Part shown: in pieces, positions 41,435-50,733 of the stretch
Position numbering within the stretch: position 1 is the stretch's first letter
Layout: the number at the start of each line of letters is the position of its first letter
DNA from: Rossellomorea vietnamensis
Lineage (GTDB): Bacteria > Bacillota > Bacilli > Bacillales > Bacillaceae_B
NCBI RefSeq assembly: GCF_001305855.1
Contig: NZ_LIXZ01000017.1
Coordinates: 1-64,000, forward strand
DNA: 64,000 nt
Direction: 5' to 3'
Program-made: the position numbers and the translations under genes
The notes under the pieces: model-generated
Told to the model about the DNA's origin: nothing
What the model saw: only the letters and a program-made list of their open reading frames with translations
The model's database searches: none

Positions 41435-42174
41435 GGGACCGTGAAGTTTTCGCAGAGATCCCATTCCATGACACCCTCGTTCAAGCCGTCTTTCTTGAAC
41501 GGCTCAATCGGTTTGTGCTGGAGTGCGAGCTTCCTTCAGGTTCAAAGGAAAAAGTCCACTTACCCGATCCGGGCAGGCTGAAGGACTTGCTGGTACCTGG
41601 AGGGCCGATCTGGCTAAAGGAATCCAGGGACCCAAAAAGGAAAACAAGGTGGTCAGCGGTCATGACCCATGATCCCGTAAACGATATGTATGTTTCCTTG
41701 AATACTCAATATCCAAACCGGTTGGTCCTTGCAGCCCTGCAGACGGAAGTACTGGAGGAGCTGAAGGGTTGGCGCTTGGAAAAAGCCGAATATAAGGTGG
41801 GAGGTTCCCGCTTTGACTTCCTCCTCCAACATAAACAAAATGGTGATAAATTACTACTCGAAGTCAAAAGTGTCACGATGGTCGAGGACGGAATAGGTAA
41901 GTTTCCCGATGCCGTCACAGCAAGGGGAGCGAGGCATGTAGAGGAACTGACCCATTTGCAGATGAAGGGAAGCTATCAAACAGCGGTCTTATTCATTGCC
42001 CAGCGTACAGATTTGCGGGGAATCACTTCCGCTCCTGAAATCGACCCCCATTTTGCCCGGGTTATGGTAGAAGCCGCCAGACACGGTGTCAGGTTTTTCG
42101 GAAGAAAGTGCATCGTGACGCCTGAACGCATCTCTCTCAGTGGATCTATCCCCGTTTACACAGAAAAGGATTAA
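41431..42174 (+). CDS. sfsA: SfsA-family DNA/RNA nuclease
   Basis: The 247-aa protein matches SfsA: an OB-fold-like N-terminus (FLERLNRFVLECELPSGSKEKVHLPDPGRLKDLLVPG) and a nuclease domain with SRFDFLL and LLLEVKSVTMVEDGIGKFPDAVTARGARHVEEL. The D...E-x-K triad of a PD-(D/E)XK-like nuclease is present. SfsA was first named as a sugar-fermentation stimulating protein and is now regarded as a nucleic-acid enzyme. It is translationally coupled to the upstream unknown gene. The stop lies within the left arm of a terminator. Confidence 0.9.
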   Translation: MRDREVFAEIPFHDTLVQAVFLERLNRFVLECELPSGSKEKVHLPDPGRLKDLLVPGGPIWLKESRDPKRKTRWSAVMTHDPVNDMYVSLNTQYPNRLVLAALQTEVLEELKGWRLEKAEYKVGGSRFDFLLQHKQNGDKLLLEVKSVTMVEDGIGKFPDAVTARGARHVEELTHLQMKGSYQTAVLFIAQRTDLRGITSAPEIDPHFARVMVEAARHGVRFFGRKCIVTPERISLSGSIPVYTEKD

Positions 42175-42207
42175 TCTCGCCGTGCCCGTGAGATTAATCC
42201 TTTTTTC
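42164..42207. terminator. Terminator of sfsA, probably also of the minus-strand lipoprotein
   Basis: AAAAGGATTAATCTC (42164-42178) pairs with GAGATTAATCCTTTT, followed by TT. It lies between two convergent genes and includes the sfsA stop codon. Confidence 0.85.
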
Positions 42208-42211
42208 TATC

Positions 42212-42700
42212 CTATTCCACCACTACCTTAGCCGTCGCTTTATAGTCCTGATCCCCCTTGGCGGTCATCCAGACGGTCAATGTATAAGAGCCGCTTTCAA
42301 CCTTCGGGAGGACAATTTCACGAGAAAACGCTTCCCCTTGCTTCACAGTGATTTCCTGTAATGCCTGTGTATACATTTTATTCTTTGAATCTTTATAAAC
42401 GATCTCGCCTTTTTCGTTTCGAAGTTCATAGTCGATTGTCTGACCGGATGAGAAAGAAAATGTTTTCTCCTGCTCTGTTTGGTTTTTCACACTATATACA
42501 TATACACTTTGACCATTAGCATCTTTCTTGGTTAATGAAGGTTCCATTTCTCCTGCGACAATTCCTTTCTGTACAGAAATATCTTCACCAGCTCCCTGTT
42601 CTGTCCCATTTTTCTCCGGCTGACTGTCGTTTTGATCAGCTGCTCCACAGCCGGCCATTCCGGTTATAAGAATGATTAGCATCATCATGAATCGCTTCAC
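42212..42700 (-). CDS. Lipoprotein with BsuPI-like domain
   Basis: The 162-aa protein starts with a lipoprotein signal (MKRFMMMLIILITGMAGC, Cys18 as the lipidated residue), then an Asp/Glu/Gln-rich linker, then a beta-sandwich region (YVYSVKNQTEQEKTFSFSSGQTIDYELRNEKGEIVYKDSKNKMYTQALQEITVKQGEAF) that matches the BsuPI intracellular proteinase-inhibitor family. It is expected on the outer side of the membrane. Function unknown. It is divergent from the ynj-like operon. Confidence 0.8.
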   Translation of the reverse strand: MKRFMMMLIILITGMAGCGAADQNDSQPEKNGTEQGAGEDISVQKGIVAGEMEPSLTKKDANGQSVYVYSVKNQTEQEKTFSFSSGQTIDYELRNEKGEIVYKDSKNKMYTQALQEITVKQGEAFSREIVLPKVESGSYTLTVWMTAKGDQDYKATAKVVVE

Positions 42701-42915
42701 GCTAGAGTCACCTCCTTACTGTATTAGACAGAGTTTGCTCAAAAAAGGTTACAAGCCTTCGGAGAATATGAGCTCGGAAGGCATGGGGGATGTGCTCTTC
42801 TGGTTTCTTTCACCCATTATTGGGGCATTCAGTTACATATGTAAGGCAGATTACTTTTTTATCTTATACGGTTTAGTACTATATAATTATAGAAAAGCGC
42901 AGAGGAGCATGATGG

Positions 42916-44145
42916 ATGAGAATTTGGTTAGCGATTGTAAGCGTATTTTCCTTACTATTAGTATCGGCTTGCGGCTCGTCAAATGCAAACGATAGCGTGA
43001 GAATTCCTGATGAAGAGTGGGGAACGATCACGTCGAAAGCAAATGGGACCAAGGTGAATATGTTCATGTGGGGAGGAGATGACGGGATCAACCGATATAT
43101 CGATGAAGTCATGGCCCCCATGTTAAAAGAAAAGAACAATATCGAACTGAACCGGGTACCTTTAGATACGCCGGAAATCCTGCAGAAGCTGCAAACCGAG
43201 AAACGGGCAGGGAAAGAAAAGGGGACGATCGACATCGTCTGGATCAACGGTGAGAATTTTAAAAATGCGAAACAACAGGATCTTTTGGCAGGTTCCTTCA
43301 CGGACAAACTGCCTAACTTCAACGAATACTATGATACGGACAGTGACGCCTTTCAATATGACTTCGGAACGGAAACAGAAGGGTTTGAATCCCCTTGGGG
43401 TAAAGTTCAATTCGTTTTTTTCTATAATAGTGAAAAAGTGAAAAATCCGCCGGCTACCTTTAAAGAGTTGAAAGCATTCATGAAAGGGAATCCCGGGAAA
43501 TTCACTTATCCAAATCCAAGTGATTTCACTGGGAATGCGTTTCTAAGACATCTTCTTTATGCCAAAACGGATTCGAATCTGGCCAGGGACGGGTTTGATG
43601 AAGAAAAGGCGGAGGAGATTGGAGCGGAAGTGTGGGACGAATTAAACACCATTAAGCCTTATCTGTGGAGAAAAGGGGAGACGTATCCAACCACCTTGAC
43701 GGATCTTGATAAGCTGTACAGCCAGGAAGAGGTGTGGATGACGATGGGATATAACGAAGCAAGGGCGGAACATCTGATCAAGGATGGCGTGTTTCCGGAA
43801 AGCACGAAGTCGTTCATATTGAGTGACATCGGATCGATCGGGAATACTCATTTCCTTGCCATTCCTTTCAATAGTCCCAATAAAGAAGGCGCCATGGTGG
43901 CTATAAATGAGTTCCTGTCCCCGGAAGCGCAGTATGAGAAGCTGAAACCGGATTATTGGGGGGAAAGTTCTCCCATTTCCTACGACAAGCTTGATGAGGA
44001 GTGGAGGAAGAAATTCATGGAGATCGATCGCGGTGAAAGTGTATTGGAGGCGTCAAAGCTTGAGGAAAACTTCAAGGGTGAGCTTGATGCTGCCTATGTT
44101 GAATGGCTGAAGGAGAACTGGATCCGTGAAGTGGCCAGCCAATAA
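42916..44145 (+). CDS. ABC transporter substrate-binding lipoprotein (YnjB-like)
   Basis: The 409-aa protein has a lipoprotein signal (LLLVSAC, Cys19) and the extracellular solute-binding pattern of E. coli YnjB: MFMWGGDDGINRYIDEVMAPMLKEKNNIELNRVPLD, DIVWINGENFKNAKQQDLLAG, ESPWGKVQFVFFYNSEKVKNPPATFKEL, FTYPNPSDFTGNAFLRHLLY. The ATG follows AGAGGAG. It starts a tight operon of seven genes. Related binding proteins handle polyamines, thiamine or iron, but YnjB's ligand is unknown. Twenty bases at its end overlap the first permease. Confidence 0.88.
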   Translation: MRIWLAIVSVFSLLLVSACGSSNANDSVRIPDEEWGTITSKANGTKVNMFMWGGDDGINRYIDEVMAPMLKEKNNIELNRVPLDTPEILQKLQTEKRAGKEKGTIDIVWINGENFKNAKQQDLLAGSFTDKLPNFNEYYDTDSDAFQYDFGTETEGFESPWGKVQFVFFYNSEKVKNPPATFKELKAFMKGNPGKFTYPNPSDFTGNAFLRHLLYAKTDSNLARDGFDEEKAEEIGAEVWDELNTIKPYLWRKGETYPTTLTDLDKLYSQEEVWMTMGYNEARAEHLIKDGVFPESTKSFILSDIGSIGNTHFLAIPFNSPNKEGAMVAINEFLSPEAQYEKLKPDYWGESSPISYDKLDEEWRKKFMEIDRGESVLEASKLEENFKGELDAAYVEWLKENWIREVASQ

Positions 44146-44986
44146 CGCACTTCTCCTCCTGCCGGGCATACTCTTTTTCCTCCTGATTCCCGGCCTCGGG
44201 ATCGTTCTTGCGATTTTGGAAAGTGTAAGGGGCGGGGGATTCTTTACATTCGAATATTACCGGGAATTGTTTGAACACGATCGTTTTATCGCATCGGTCC
44301 TGTTCAGCCTGACGGTGACCGTGATCTCGACGATCCTGTCCCTTTTCATTGGCTTGGGTATCGTCAAGGCTTTCTCTCCATTGTTAAAGGAAACCGGACA
44401 TAAACTGCTGGTGTGGATCCCGATGCTCGTCCCCCATTTTGTATGGGCGTATCTCGTCTACTTACTCTTTAATCAGAGCGGCTTTTTCTCACATATTGCA
44501 GGAGTGCTCGGCTGGATTGATGATCGCAGTCAATTTCCTATATTGGTGCAGGACCGGAATGGGATCGGGATCATATTGACATATGTGTGGAAAGAAGTTC
44601 CCTTTGTGACCCTGATGCTGTTACCCGTGTATGCTACTATGCACAAAGGGTATAAAGAGGTCGCTTCCTTGCTGGGAGCGGGGTCCTATCAAACGTTCAA
44701 AGTAGCAGAATGGCCGTTTATCTACCCTGTCCTCATTGAAACCGGGGCCATTCTTTTTGCTTTTATTTTTACGGGCTTTGAAGTTCCACGGTTGCTGGGG
44801 GTCACGTCTCCACAAATGCTTGCAATCCTTGCATACGACTGGTTTTATAGCGGTAACTGGAGTGACCGCCCATTAGCGTTTGCCTCACTTGTCATGACCG
44901 GACTCGGCATCGGGGTCTTCATGTGGATTGTTCTTTATATCACGAACAAGAAACGGATGCACATCACTAAAGGGATTGGGAATTAG
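44126..44986 (+). CDS. ABC permease, first (YnjC N-half-like)
   Basis: The 286-aa protein from the GTG at 44126 has six membrane segments and the EAA loop EVASLLGAGSYQTFKVAEWPFIYPVL. In E. coli YnjC both permease halves are in one protein; here they are two genes. AAGGAG lies 10 bases before the GTG. It should form the translocation path with the next permease, fed by the YnjB-like lipoprotein and driven by the ATPase encoded after it. Confidence 0.85.
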   Translation: MKWPANNALLLLPGILFFLLIPGLGIVLAILESVRGGGFFTFEYYRELFEHDRFIASVLFSLTVTVISTILSLFIGLGIVKAFSPLLKETGHKLLVWIPMLVPHFVWAYLVYLLFNQSGFFSHIAGVLGWIDDRSQFPILVQDRNGIGIILTYVWKEVPFVTLMLLPVYATMHKGYKEVASLLGAGSYQTFKVAEWPFIYPVLIETGAILFAFIFTGFEVPRLLGVTSPQMLAILAYDWFYSGNWSDRPLAFASLVMTGLGIGVFMWIVLYITNKKRMHITKGIGN

Positions 44987-44996
44987 AGGTGTCTTG

Positions 44997-45794
44997 ATGA
45001 GAAATACGTTGTTTTACAGCATATCCTTTATCCTTTTTATTTTTCCCCTCTTCTTTTTATTGTATAAAAGCTTTTACGGGGTAACGGCATGGGGGAGTTC
45101 TACTGGAGGAGATCCAAGCGTAAGGGCATGGGAGCTCTTGATGAACGAAGGAGAGTTTCTGAATTCAGTAGGGGTCTCGGTGTGGATTGCGCTAGTCGTG
45201 TTGATTCTCAATCTTCTCATCGGCATCACCGCGGGAAAAGTGTTCTCCTTTTCTTCATTCAGGGGAAAATCAGTAGTGGAAGCGTTCATGATGCTGCCAC
45301 TGTTCATTCCCGTTTTGGTCGTGGCCATCGGACTTCATATTACCTTTATACGTTATGGCCTCTCCGATCACTGGCTCGGGGTCGCCCTCGTTCATTTGGT
45401 GCCGACGATTCCTTACAGCATAAAAATGTTTAAAACAGGCTATGAGCAGATTGGATCGAAATTACTCGAACAATCCATCATCCTTGGAGGGAGTGCCGTC
45501 AAGCGCGTATACCATATCGAATTACCACTGCTCCTTCCAAGCATCCGCAGTGTATTGTTCCTGACGATTGTCATCTCTTTAAGTCAATATGTCCTGACGG
45601 CGATCATAGGCGGGGGGAACGTCGTAACCCTTGCAATGGTCTACTACCCATTTACTGATACGGCAGATGAAGCGGTCATGGCGGCATTCTCCATTGTGTT
45701 CGCCCTTATTCCCATCATCTTATACATCATACTTGAGGGGTGTTTGAAATTCACACTCCCATACCAGCATCTAAGAGGGAGGAAGAAGCAGTGA
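44997..45794 (+). CDS. ABC permease, second (YnjC C-half-like)
   Basis: The 265-aa protein from the ATG at 44997 (after TTAGAGGTG) has six membrane segments and the loop EQSIILGGSAVKRVYHIELPLLLPSIRSVLF, the EAA-type contact to the ATPase. Its pairing with the previous permease is clear from order and spacing (10 bases). The upstream part of the longer frame overlaps the first permease and is not used. It overlaps the ATPase gene by four bases. Confidence 0.85.
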   Translation: MRNTLFYSISFILFIFPLFFLLYKSFYGVTAWGSSTGGDPSVRAWELLMNEGEFLNSVGVSVWIALVVLILNLLIGITAGKVFSFSSFRGKSVVEAFMMLPLFIPVLVVAIGLHITFIRYGLSDHWLGVALVHLVPTIPYSIKMFKTGYEQIGSKLLEQSIILGGSAVKRVYHIELPLLLPSIRSVLFLTIVISLSQYVLTAIIGGGNVVTLAMVYYPFTDTADEAVMAAFSIVFALIPIILYIILEGCLKFTLPYQHLRGRKKQ

Positions 45795-46759
45795 GTTCGT
45801 TTATAAATATCCAGGGAGTGTCGAAAACCTTTAAAGAGAAAGAGATTTTGAAGAATGTAACCTTCTCCTTGCAAAAGGGGGAGATCCTCTCATTGGTAGG
45901 CACATCGGGTTCAGGGAAATCCACCTTTTTGCGGATTCTCGCAGGCTTAGAAACTGCTACAAAGGGAAAGGTATTAATAGATGGTAACGATATTTCTTTA
46001 ACCAAACCTCAAAACAGACCTATTGGTATGGTCTTTCAGCAGCCTTTGTTATTTCCTCATATGAATGTTCTTGAAAACGTCATGTACGGGTTGGAAATGA
46101 GTGGGGATAAGAAACGTGAAAATAAAAGGAGTGCGAAAGACTATATTCAAAGAGTCGGTTTAGGTGAAGTCATGCATCATTATCCCTCTGAGCTTTCGGG
46201 AGGCCAGCAGCAGCGGGTATCCCTTATCCGCTCCCTCATTCTGAAACCGAAGCTGTTACTCTTAGACGAACCTTTCAGCAGTCTCGATTTACAACTGAGG
46301 AAAGAGTTGAGGCAGTGGGTCTTGAACGTATTTAAAGAAGAAGGAACCACGGTCTTGTTCGTCACCCATGACCGTGATGAAGCATATGAGATGGGAGACC
46401 GGGTGGCAGTGTTACACGAGGGACGATTCCTGCAAATCGGGACACCGGAAGAGATCTATTACCGTCCCGGATCCTCCTTTGTCGCTTCTTTCATGAGTGA
46501 TGGACTCACCCTGCCCCGAAGACAATTCATTCATGCTTCCCATCTGTGCGTAAGTTCCTCGGGACATGATCTGCACTATCCGAATTGGGAAGGGACGGTG
46601 CTGCAAAAGCTGTTTGTAGCAGGAACGAATATCCATGAAGTATGGGTGGAAGAGCTGGATCAGAATCTCAATCTTCCCCTTGAAGGGACCTCTTCCCACG
46701 AAAAGATTTGGCTATATGCCAAGGAAGAGAACATTCAAACGTTTCAGAAAGAGGAATAG
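45791..46759 (+). CDS. ABC transporter ATPase (YnjD-like)
   Basis: The 322-aa protein from the GTG at 45791 (after GGGAGGAAGAAG) has Walker A GTSGSGKST, Q-loop FQQPLLFPHMNV, signature LSGGQQQR, Walker B LLLDEPFSSLD and H-loop FVTHDRDEA, then a C-terminal extension of about 100 residues like the TOBE domain of importer ATPases of the polyamine/iron/thiamine group. It drives the importer formed by the three upstream genes. Confidence 0.9.
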   Translation: MSSFINIQGVSKTFKEKEILKNVTFSLQKGEILSLVGTSGSGKSTFLRILAGLETATKGKVLIDGNDISLTKPQNRPIGMVFQQPLLFPHMNVLENVMYGLEMSGDKKRENKRSAKDYIQRVGLGEVMHHYPSELSGGQQQRVSLIRSLILKPKLLLLDEPFSSLDLQLRKELRQWVLNVFKEEGTTVLFVTHDRDEAYEMGDRVAVLHEGRFLQIGTPEEIYYRPGSSFVASFMSDGLTLPRRQFIHASHLCVSSSGHDLHYPNWEGTVLQKLFVAGTNIHEVWVEELDQNLNLPLEGTSSHEKIWLYAKEENIQTFQKEE

Positions 46760-46771
46760 GAGGGAAGAACA

Positions 46772-47431
46772 TTGAAGAAGAAGGAAATCGGCAAGATCTT
46801 TCTATTCATCGCGATACTACTGTGCCTCATGTGGATCAGCCGGAATTTCTTTCATGTAAAGCCCCATGATATCAGGGATTGGATTGTGTCATTCGGCATT
46901 TGGGCACCGATTGTTTTTATTGTCGTCTATACGGTCCGCCCCTTGATCCTTTTCCCGGCTTCCATCCTATCGTTCTCGGCAGGCCTTGCTTTCGGTGCCG
47001 TGGAAGGCTTCTTTTATATTGTACTGGGGGCGCTGGGTGGTGCGACGGTAGCCTATTATGCAGCAAGCATCCTTGGGGCGAAACTCTTAAAAAGACCATC
47101 CCCCCGCATGGCGAAAATTCGGGAAAAGATGGAGGAGAGCGGCTTCATCTATGTCCTGGTATTGCGGCTGGTGCCATTCTTGAACTTTGACTTGGTCAGT
47201 TACCTGGCCGGGATGGGAAAAGTGAGATACCTTCCATTCATACTCGCCACAGCCATCGGAATTTTACCCGGCACGTTTGGCTATGTCTTTCTGGGGTCAA
47301 GCTTGGTAGGAGAAGATCGGACGAATTTATATATTGCCATTGCGTTTTTCTCAGCCATGATCATCGTACCACTCATCTTTAAGAAGAAGATGAAAGCATG
47401 GCTTGGATTATCTGGCAAAGAAGATAAGTAA
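46772..47431 (+). CDS. TVP38/TMEM64-family membrane protein (YdjX/YdjZ-like)
   Basis: The 219-aa protein from the TTG at 46772 (after AGGAGGGAAG) has 5-6 membrane segments and the VTT-domain patterns RPLILFPASILSFSAGLAFGAVEGFFYIVLGALGGATVAYYAASILG and LVLRLVPFLNFDLVSYLAGMGKVRYLPFILATAIGILPGTFGYVFLG. E. coli has YdjX/YdjZ of this type next to the ynj genes, so the combination is conserved across phyla. A lipid-flipping or membrane-related role is likely for the family; the specific one is unknown. Confidence 0.88.
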   Translation: MKKKEIGKIFLFIAILLCLMWISRNFFHVKPHDIRDWIVSFGIWAPIVFIVVYTVRPLILFPASILSFSAGLAFGAVEGFFYIVLGALGGATVAYYAASILGAKLLKRPSPRMAKIREKMEESGFIYVLVLRLVPFLNFDLVSYLAGMGKVRYLPFILATAIGILPGTFGYVFLGSSLVGEDRTNLYIAIAFFSAMIIVPLIFKKKMKAWLGLSGKEDK

Positions 47432-47445
47432 AGGATGGGAAGTAC

Positions 47446-48027
47446 ATGTTAGACACGCATGCCCGTAAGTGGGTGCAGCCAAGTATAGAGGGGACGGCGC
47501 GACTGTTCCTGAACAAAGGATTAACGGCCAATCAAGTGACGGTCACCGCCTTCATCGTGGGGTCAGTGACAGGTCTGGTCTATTACCTGGGCTTCCCGTT
47601 CATGGCCGTCCTCTTATTATGGCTGTCAGGATTCCTGGACGCCGTGGATGGAACCATGGCCCGACTGACCAAACCATCTCCCTTTGGCACCGTCATGGAT
47701 GTGACGTTTGATCGGATCGTCGAAATCAGTGTCATCCTCGGAGTTGCCTTCTTGCACCCCGACATCATGTGGGCCCTCCTTTTACTCAGTGTTTCCATCA
47801 TCATTTCCATGACCATTTTCCTGACCGTGGGAGCTGTATCAGAGAAGCAGGGCATGAAGTCATTCTATTATCAGGCGGGACTGGCCGAGAGAACGGAAGG
47901 ATTCATCCTGTTCAGCCTCATGATGATCTTTCCATCCATTGTCCTGTGGACGACCCTCCTGTTTTTTGCAGTGGAGTTATACACGGGTATCCAACGATTC
48001 CTAGAAGCGAAACGACTACTTTCATAA
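47446..48027 (+). CDS. CDP-alcohol phosphatidyltransferase (YnjF-like)
   Basis: The 193-aa protein has the CDP-alcohol phosphatidyltransferase signature D-G-x2-A-R-x8-G-x3-D-x3-D as DAVDGTMARLTKPSPFGTVMDVTFD (about 65-89), with 4-6 membrane segments. It transfers a phosphatidyl group from CDP-diacylglycerol (or a similar CDP-alcohol) to an alcohol. E. coli YnjF is the matching orphan enzyme. The acceptor is unknown. It lies 14 bases after the TVP38 gene and 12 before the reductase. Confidence 0.88.
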   Translation: MLDTHARKWVQPSIEGTARLFLNKGLTANQVTVTAFIVGSVTGLVYYLGFPFMAVLLLWLSGFLDAVDGTMARLTKPSPFGTVMDVTFDRIVEISVILGVAFLHPDIMWALLLLSVSIIISMTIFLTVGAVSEKQGMKSFYYQAGLAERTEGFILFSLMMIFPSIVLWTTLLFFAVELYTGIQRFLEAKRLLS

Positions 48028-48039
48028 GGAGAGATTCAG

Positions 48040-49464
48040 ATGGAACAATACGATTTAATTGTCATAGGAGGAGGGGCCGGCGGATTGACCGTCGCTTCAG
48101 GAGCCGCTTCCCTGGGAGCGAAAGTGGCACTTGTTGAAAAAAGCGGCCTCCTGGGCGGGGATTGCCTTCACTTTGGCTGTGTCCCGTCCAAGGCTTTCAT
48201 CCAATCGGCAAGAGAAGTGGCGACCATACGTGCCGGTGGGGATTATGGATTTGAAACAAAGGGTTCTGTCGATATGAAGAAGATAAGAGAAAGAGTCAAA
48301 GGAGCCATTTCTCACATCCAGCAGCACGATGATCCCGACCGCTTCCTGGAGCTCGGTGTGGATATTTATTTCGGAGGAGCCGAATTCCTTGATCCCCATA
48401 CCATTTTAGTAGAGAAAGAGGACCGGATCTCCGGGAAGAGGATTGTGGTGGCGACAGGATCAAGTCCCCTTATCCCGGGAATCGAAGGCCTGGCCGACGT
48501 AGAATACCATACGAATGAAACCGTATTTGAAGTCGGTGAATTGCCTCGCAGGGTGGTCTTCATAGGCGGAGGCCCCATCGGTCTTGAACTGGCACAGGCT
48601 TTCTCCCATTTAGGTTCTGAAGCTATTGTCCTGGAGCAGCACGATGAAATCCTGGTGAAAGAAGATAAGGATATTCGCGAAGTGGCCACCGGGTTATTGG
48701 AAAAGGATATTCAGTTTGTATATGGAGCGGAAATCAAACGTGTGTCAGAGCAGGATGGACAGAAAGTGGTCCATTATGTGAAAGATGGACAAGAGGAATC
48801 GGTGGATGGAGATTTATTGTTTCTTGCAACAGGACGTAAGCCTGGTACGGAAACCCTGAATTTGTCTGCTGCCGGAGTGGAAGTGGATGAGCGTGGCTTC
48901 ATCAAAGTGAACGACGAACTAAGAACGAACCTTTCCCATATTTTCGCCATTGGAGATGTGAACGGACGATATCCTTTCACACACGGTGCCGGAATGGAAG
49001 GGAAGCTCGTGGTCCAAAACGCCGTTTTCGGATTGAAACGAAATGTTTCCTATAACAAGCTGCCGTGGACAACCTATACGACACCTGAGATCTTTCATAT
49101 CGGCCTGACGGAGGAAGAAGCGGTGGAAAAAGGAATGGAATACAGGGTCTATAAGAAGACTTTAGACGAGGTCGACCGGTTCGTGGCAGATCAGCGGACA
49201 GAGGGACTCGTCAAAATCATCACAGACCCGAAAGGCAAGATCCTCGGTGCTCACGCAGTCGGTTCCGGTGCAGGTGACTGGATGCAGCCGGTCGTGTTCG
49301 CAATGGAAAAGGGAAGCAAGATCGGTGCCCTTTCCAATATGGTCTATCCGTACCCGAATCACGCAGCGGCAGTCCAGCAGACAGCGGACCTGTACTGGAG
49401 AGAGAAACTGTTCGACGGGGTATTGCCTGTGATTAGTAAGAAGTATGTGGAATTGTTTAGATAA
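48040..49464 (+). CDS. Pyridine nucleotide-disulfide oxidoreductase (MerA-like)
   Basis: The 474-aa protein has an N-terminal FAD motif (VIGGGAGGLTVASGAASLGAKVALVEK), the redox disulfide GGDCLHFGCVPSK, an NAD(P) motif FIGGGPIGLELAQAFSHLG, ATGRKPGTETL, FAIGDVNGRYPFTHGAGME, and a C-terminal dimerisation domain with HAVGSGAGDWMQPV and YPYPNHAAAVQQTADLYWREK. It resembles mercuric reductase-like proteins and dihydrolipoamide dehydrogenases, without the C-terminal Cys pair and heavy-metal domain of true MerA. It ends the ynj-like operon. Its electron acceptor is unknown; a role in reducing a compound brought in by the transporter is inference. Confidence 0.88.
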   Translation: MEQYDLIVIGGGAGGLTVASGAASLGAKVALVEKSGLLGGDCLHFGCVPSKAFIQSAREVATIRAGGDYGFETKGSVDMKKIRERVKGAISHIQQHDDPDRFLELGVDIYFGGAEFLDPHTILVEKEDRISGKRIVVATGSSPLIPGIEGLADVEYHTNETVFEVGELPRRVVFIGGGPIGLELAQAFSHLGSEAIVLEQHDEILVKEDKDIREVATGLLEKDIQFVYGAEIKRVSEQDGQKVVHYVKDGQEESVDGDLLFLATGRKPGTETLNLSAAGVEVDERGFIKVNDELRTNLSHIFAIGDVNGRYPFTHGAGMEGKLVVQNAVFGLKRNVSYNKLPWTTYTTPEIFHIGLTEEEAVEKGMEYRVYKKTLDEVDRFVADQRTEGLVKIITDPKGKILGAHAVGSGAGDWMQPVVFAMEKGSKIGALSNMVYPYPNHAAAVQQTADLYWREKLFDGVLPVISKKYVELFR

Positions 49465-49475
49465 AGATGTTTTGA

Positions 49476-49512
49476 GGGCACGGCTGCTGATGAGGTGGCC
49501 GTGTTTTTTGTT
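49476..49512 (+). terminator. Terminator of the ynj-like operon
   Basis: CACGGC pairs with GCCGTG across a 13-base loop, followed by TTTTTTG, about 15 bases after the reductase stop. Confidence 0.75.
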
Positions 49513-49634
49513 TGTGTGAGGGGAGAGTTTGCTTAAAGAAAATAGAGAATGGAACAAGTCTAGCACGGTCCTCACTATCATTCAGTCCATGAACCTCCCC
49601 TCAACCGGCCAAACCAACAACAAAACGTACTTGC

Positions 49635-50720
49635 TTACTCCCAGTATTTTCCTACAAACCGTCGATCGATCCAGTTCTTCAACCGCCATGCCCAACCGCT
49701 GACCAATGAAAAGGATCCGTAGGTTAAGAAGCCACGCTTATCCCCAATAGACATAATCGCCAAATATCGTTTCTGTGGTTCAAAGGGGATAATCTTGCCG
49801 CCAGCCGCTGCACCGGTCAGATTTCTCCATAATACAGGTCCTTGCCTGACAGCCGTGACCCCGTTTTTCGGAAGGTCGGGGAAGTCTTGTAAAGTCGCAC
49901 AGTCCCCGGTTCCAAACACGTTTGGGTATTTCACTGATTGAAGGTAGCTGTTCACGAGCAGATATCCTTGTTCATCTGTCGGCAAGACACTGCTTCCGAA
50001 TAGGGGAGGTGCTTTGGGTCCGCCTAAGAAAATCACTTCTTCATACTCGAGGCTCTCACCATTATCTGTATACAGTTTGGCCTCCTCTACTTTCGTCACA
50101 CGTCCCTGATGCAAGTCGATGCCTTTTGAAAGGGCAACACCCGTCATCTTTTTAGACGAAAAGGAACCGGCTTTTTCTAAAAGTAGAGAGGAGTGGACGA
50201 CCGCAATCGAATGATCTTCATAACCCTTGTCCACCATCCATGCTTTCAAGGATAAAGCCATTTCAATACTCGCTGCTCCACCCCCGATAAAGACGGTCTT
50301 CCTGCTGTTATGCAGTTTCCCGATTTGCTCGGGGAACCGGTAATTTGGTTTGATTGGCAGGTTGTGCTCCTGTAAGCCTTTGATCTCCATCGAGTCATTT
50401 CGGGAGCCGATATCGAAGGAAACAAAATCGTAAGTGAAAATCTCGCCTTTGTCTGTTAACAGATGCTGCTGGTCGGGATCGATGGAGAGAACCGTGCTTT
50501 CGACAAAGTCACAGCCGGAGCCCTTACACAGGTTCTTTAAGTCAATCCGGGTTTCTTCCAATGAATAGATTCCTTCTGTGTACCCGGAGAACATCCCTGA
50601 ATAATATTGATAACGGGAAGGGGAGATGAGGACCCATTTCACGTGTTCCTCCTGGTGTTGACTCTTTTTTATGCAGTGAAGGTGGCTGTGTCCGCCACCG
50701 ACTAAGATGATTGTTTTCAT
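49635..50720 (-). CDS. FAD-dependent pyridine nucleotide-disulfide oxidoreductase
   Basis: The 361-aa protein starts TIILVGGGHSHLHCI and continues VLISPSRYQYYSGMFSGYTEGIY and FGTGDCATLQDFPDLPKNGVTAVRQGPVLWRNL, matching the NDH-2-like oxidoreductases seen alone or fused to selenophosphate synthase (SelD-type N-terminal domain). No redox Cys pair of the MerA type is present. It probably uses FAD and NAD(P)H to reduce a quinone or small acceptor. It lies downstream of the GNAT gene with 13 bases between them, so they are likely co-transcribed. Confidence 0.8.
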   Translation of the reverse strand: MKTIILVGGGHSHLHCIKKSQHQEEHVKWVLISPSRYQYYSGMFSGYTEGIYSLEETRIDLKNLCKGSGCDFVESTVLSIDPDQQHLLTDKGEIFTYDFVSFDIGSRNDSMEIKGLQEHNLPIKPNYRFPEQIGKLHNSRKTVFIGGGAASIEMALSLKAWMVDKGYEDHSIAVVHSSLLLEKAGSFSSKKMTGVALSKGIDLHQGRVTKVEEAKLYTDNGESLEYEEVIFLGGPKAPPLFGSSVLPTDEQGYLLVNSYLQSVKYPNVFGTGDCATLQDFPDLPKNGVTAVRQGPVLWRNLTGAAAGGKIIPFEPQKRYLAIMSIGDKRGFLTYGSFSLVSGWAWRLKNWIDRRFVGKYWE

Positions 50721-50733
50721 AGTGGGTCTCCTT

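Noticed and set aside
48040..49464. Mercuric reductase of a mer operon
   Set aside because: There is no C-terminal Cys pair, no heavy-metal domain, and no merR/merT/merP neighbour.
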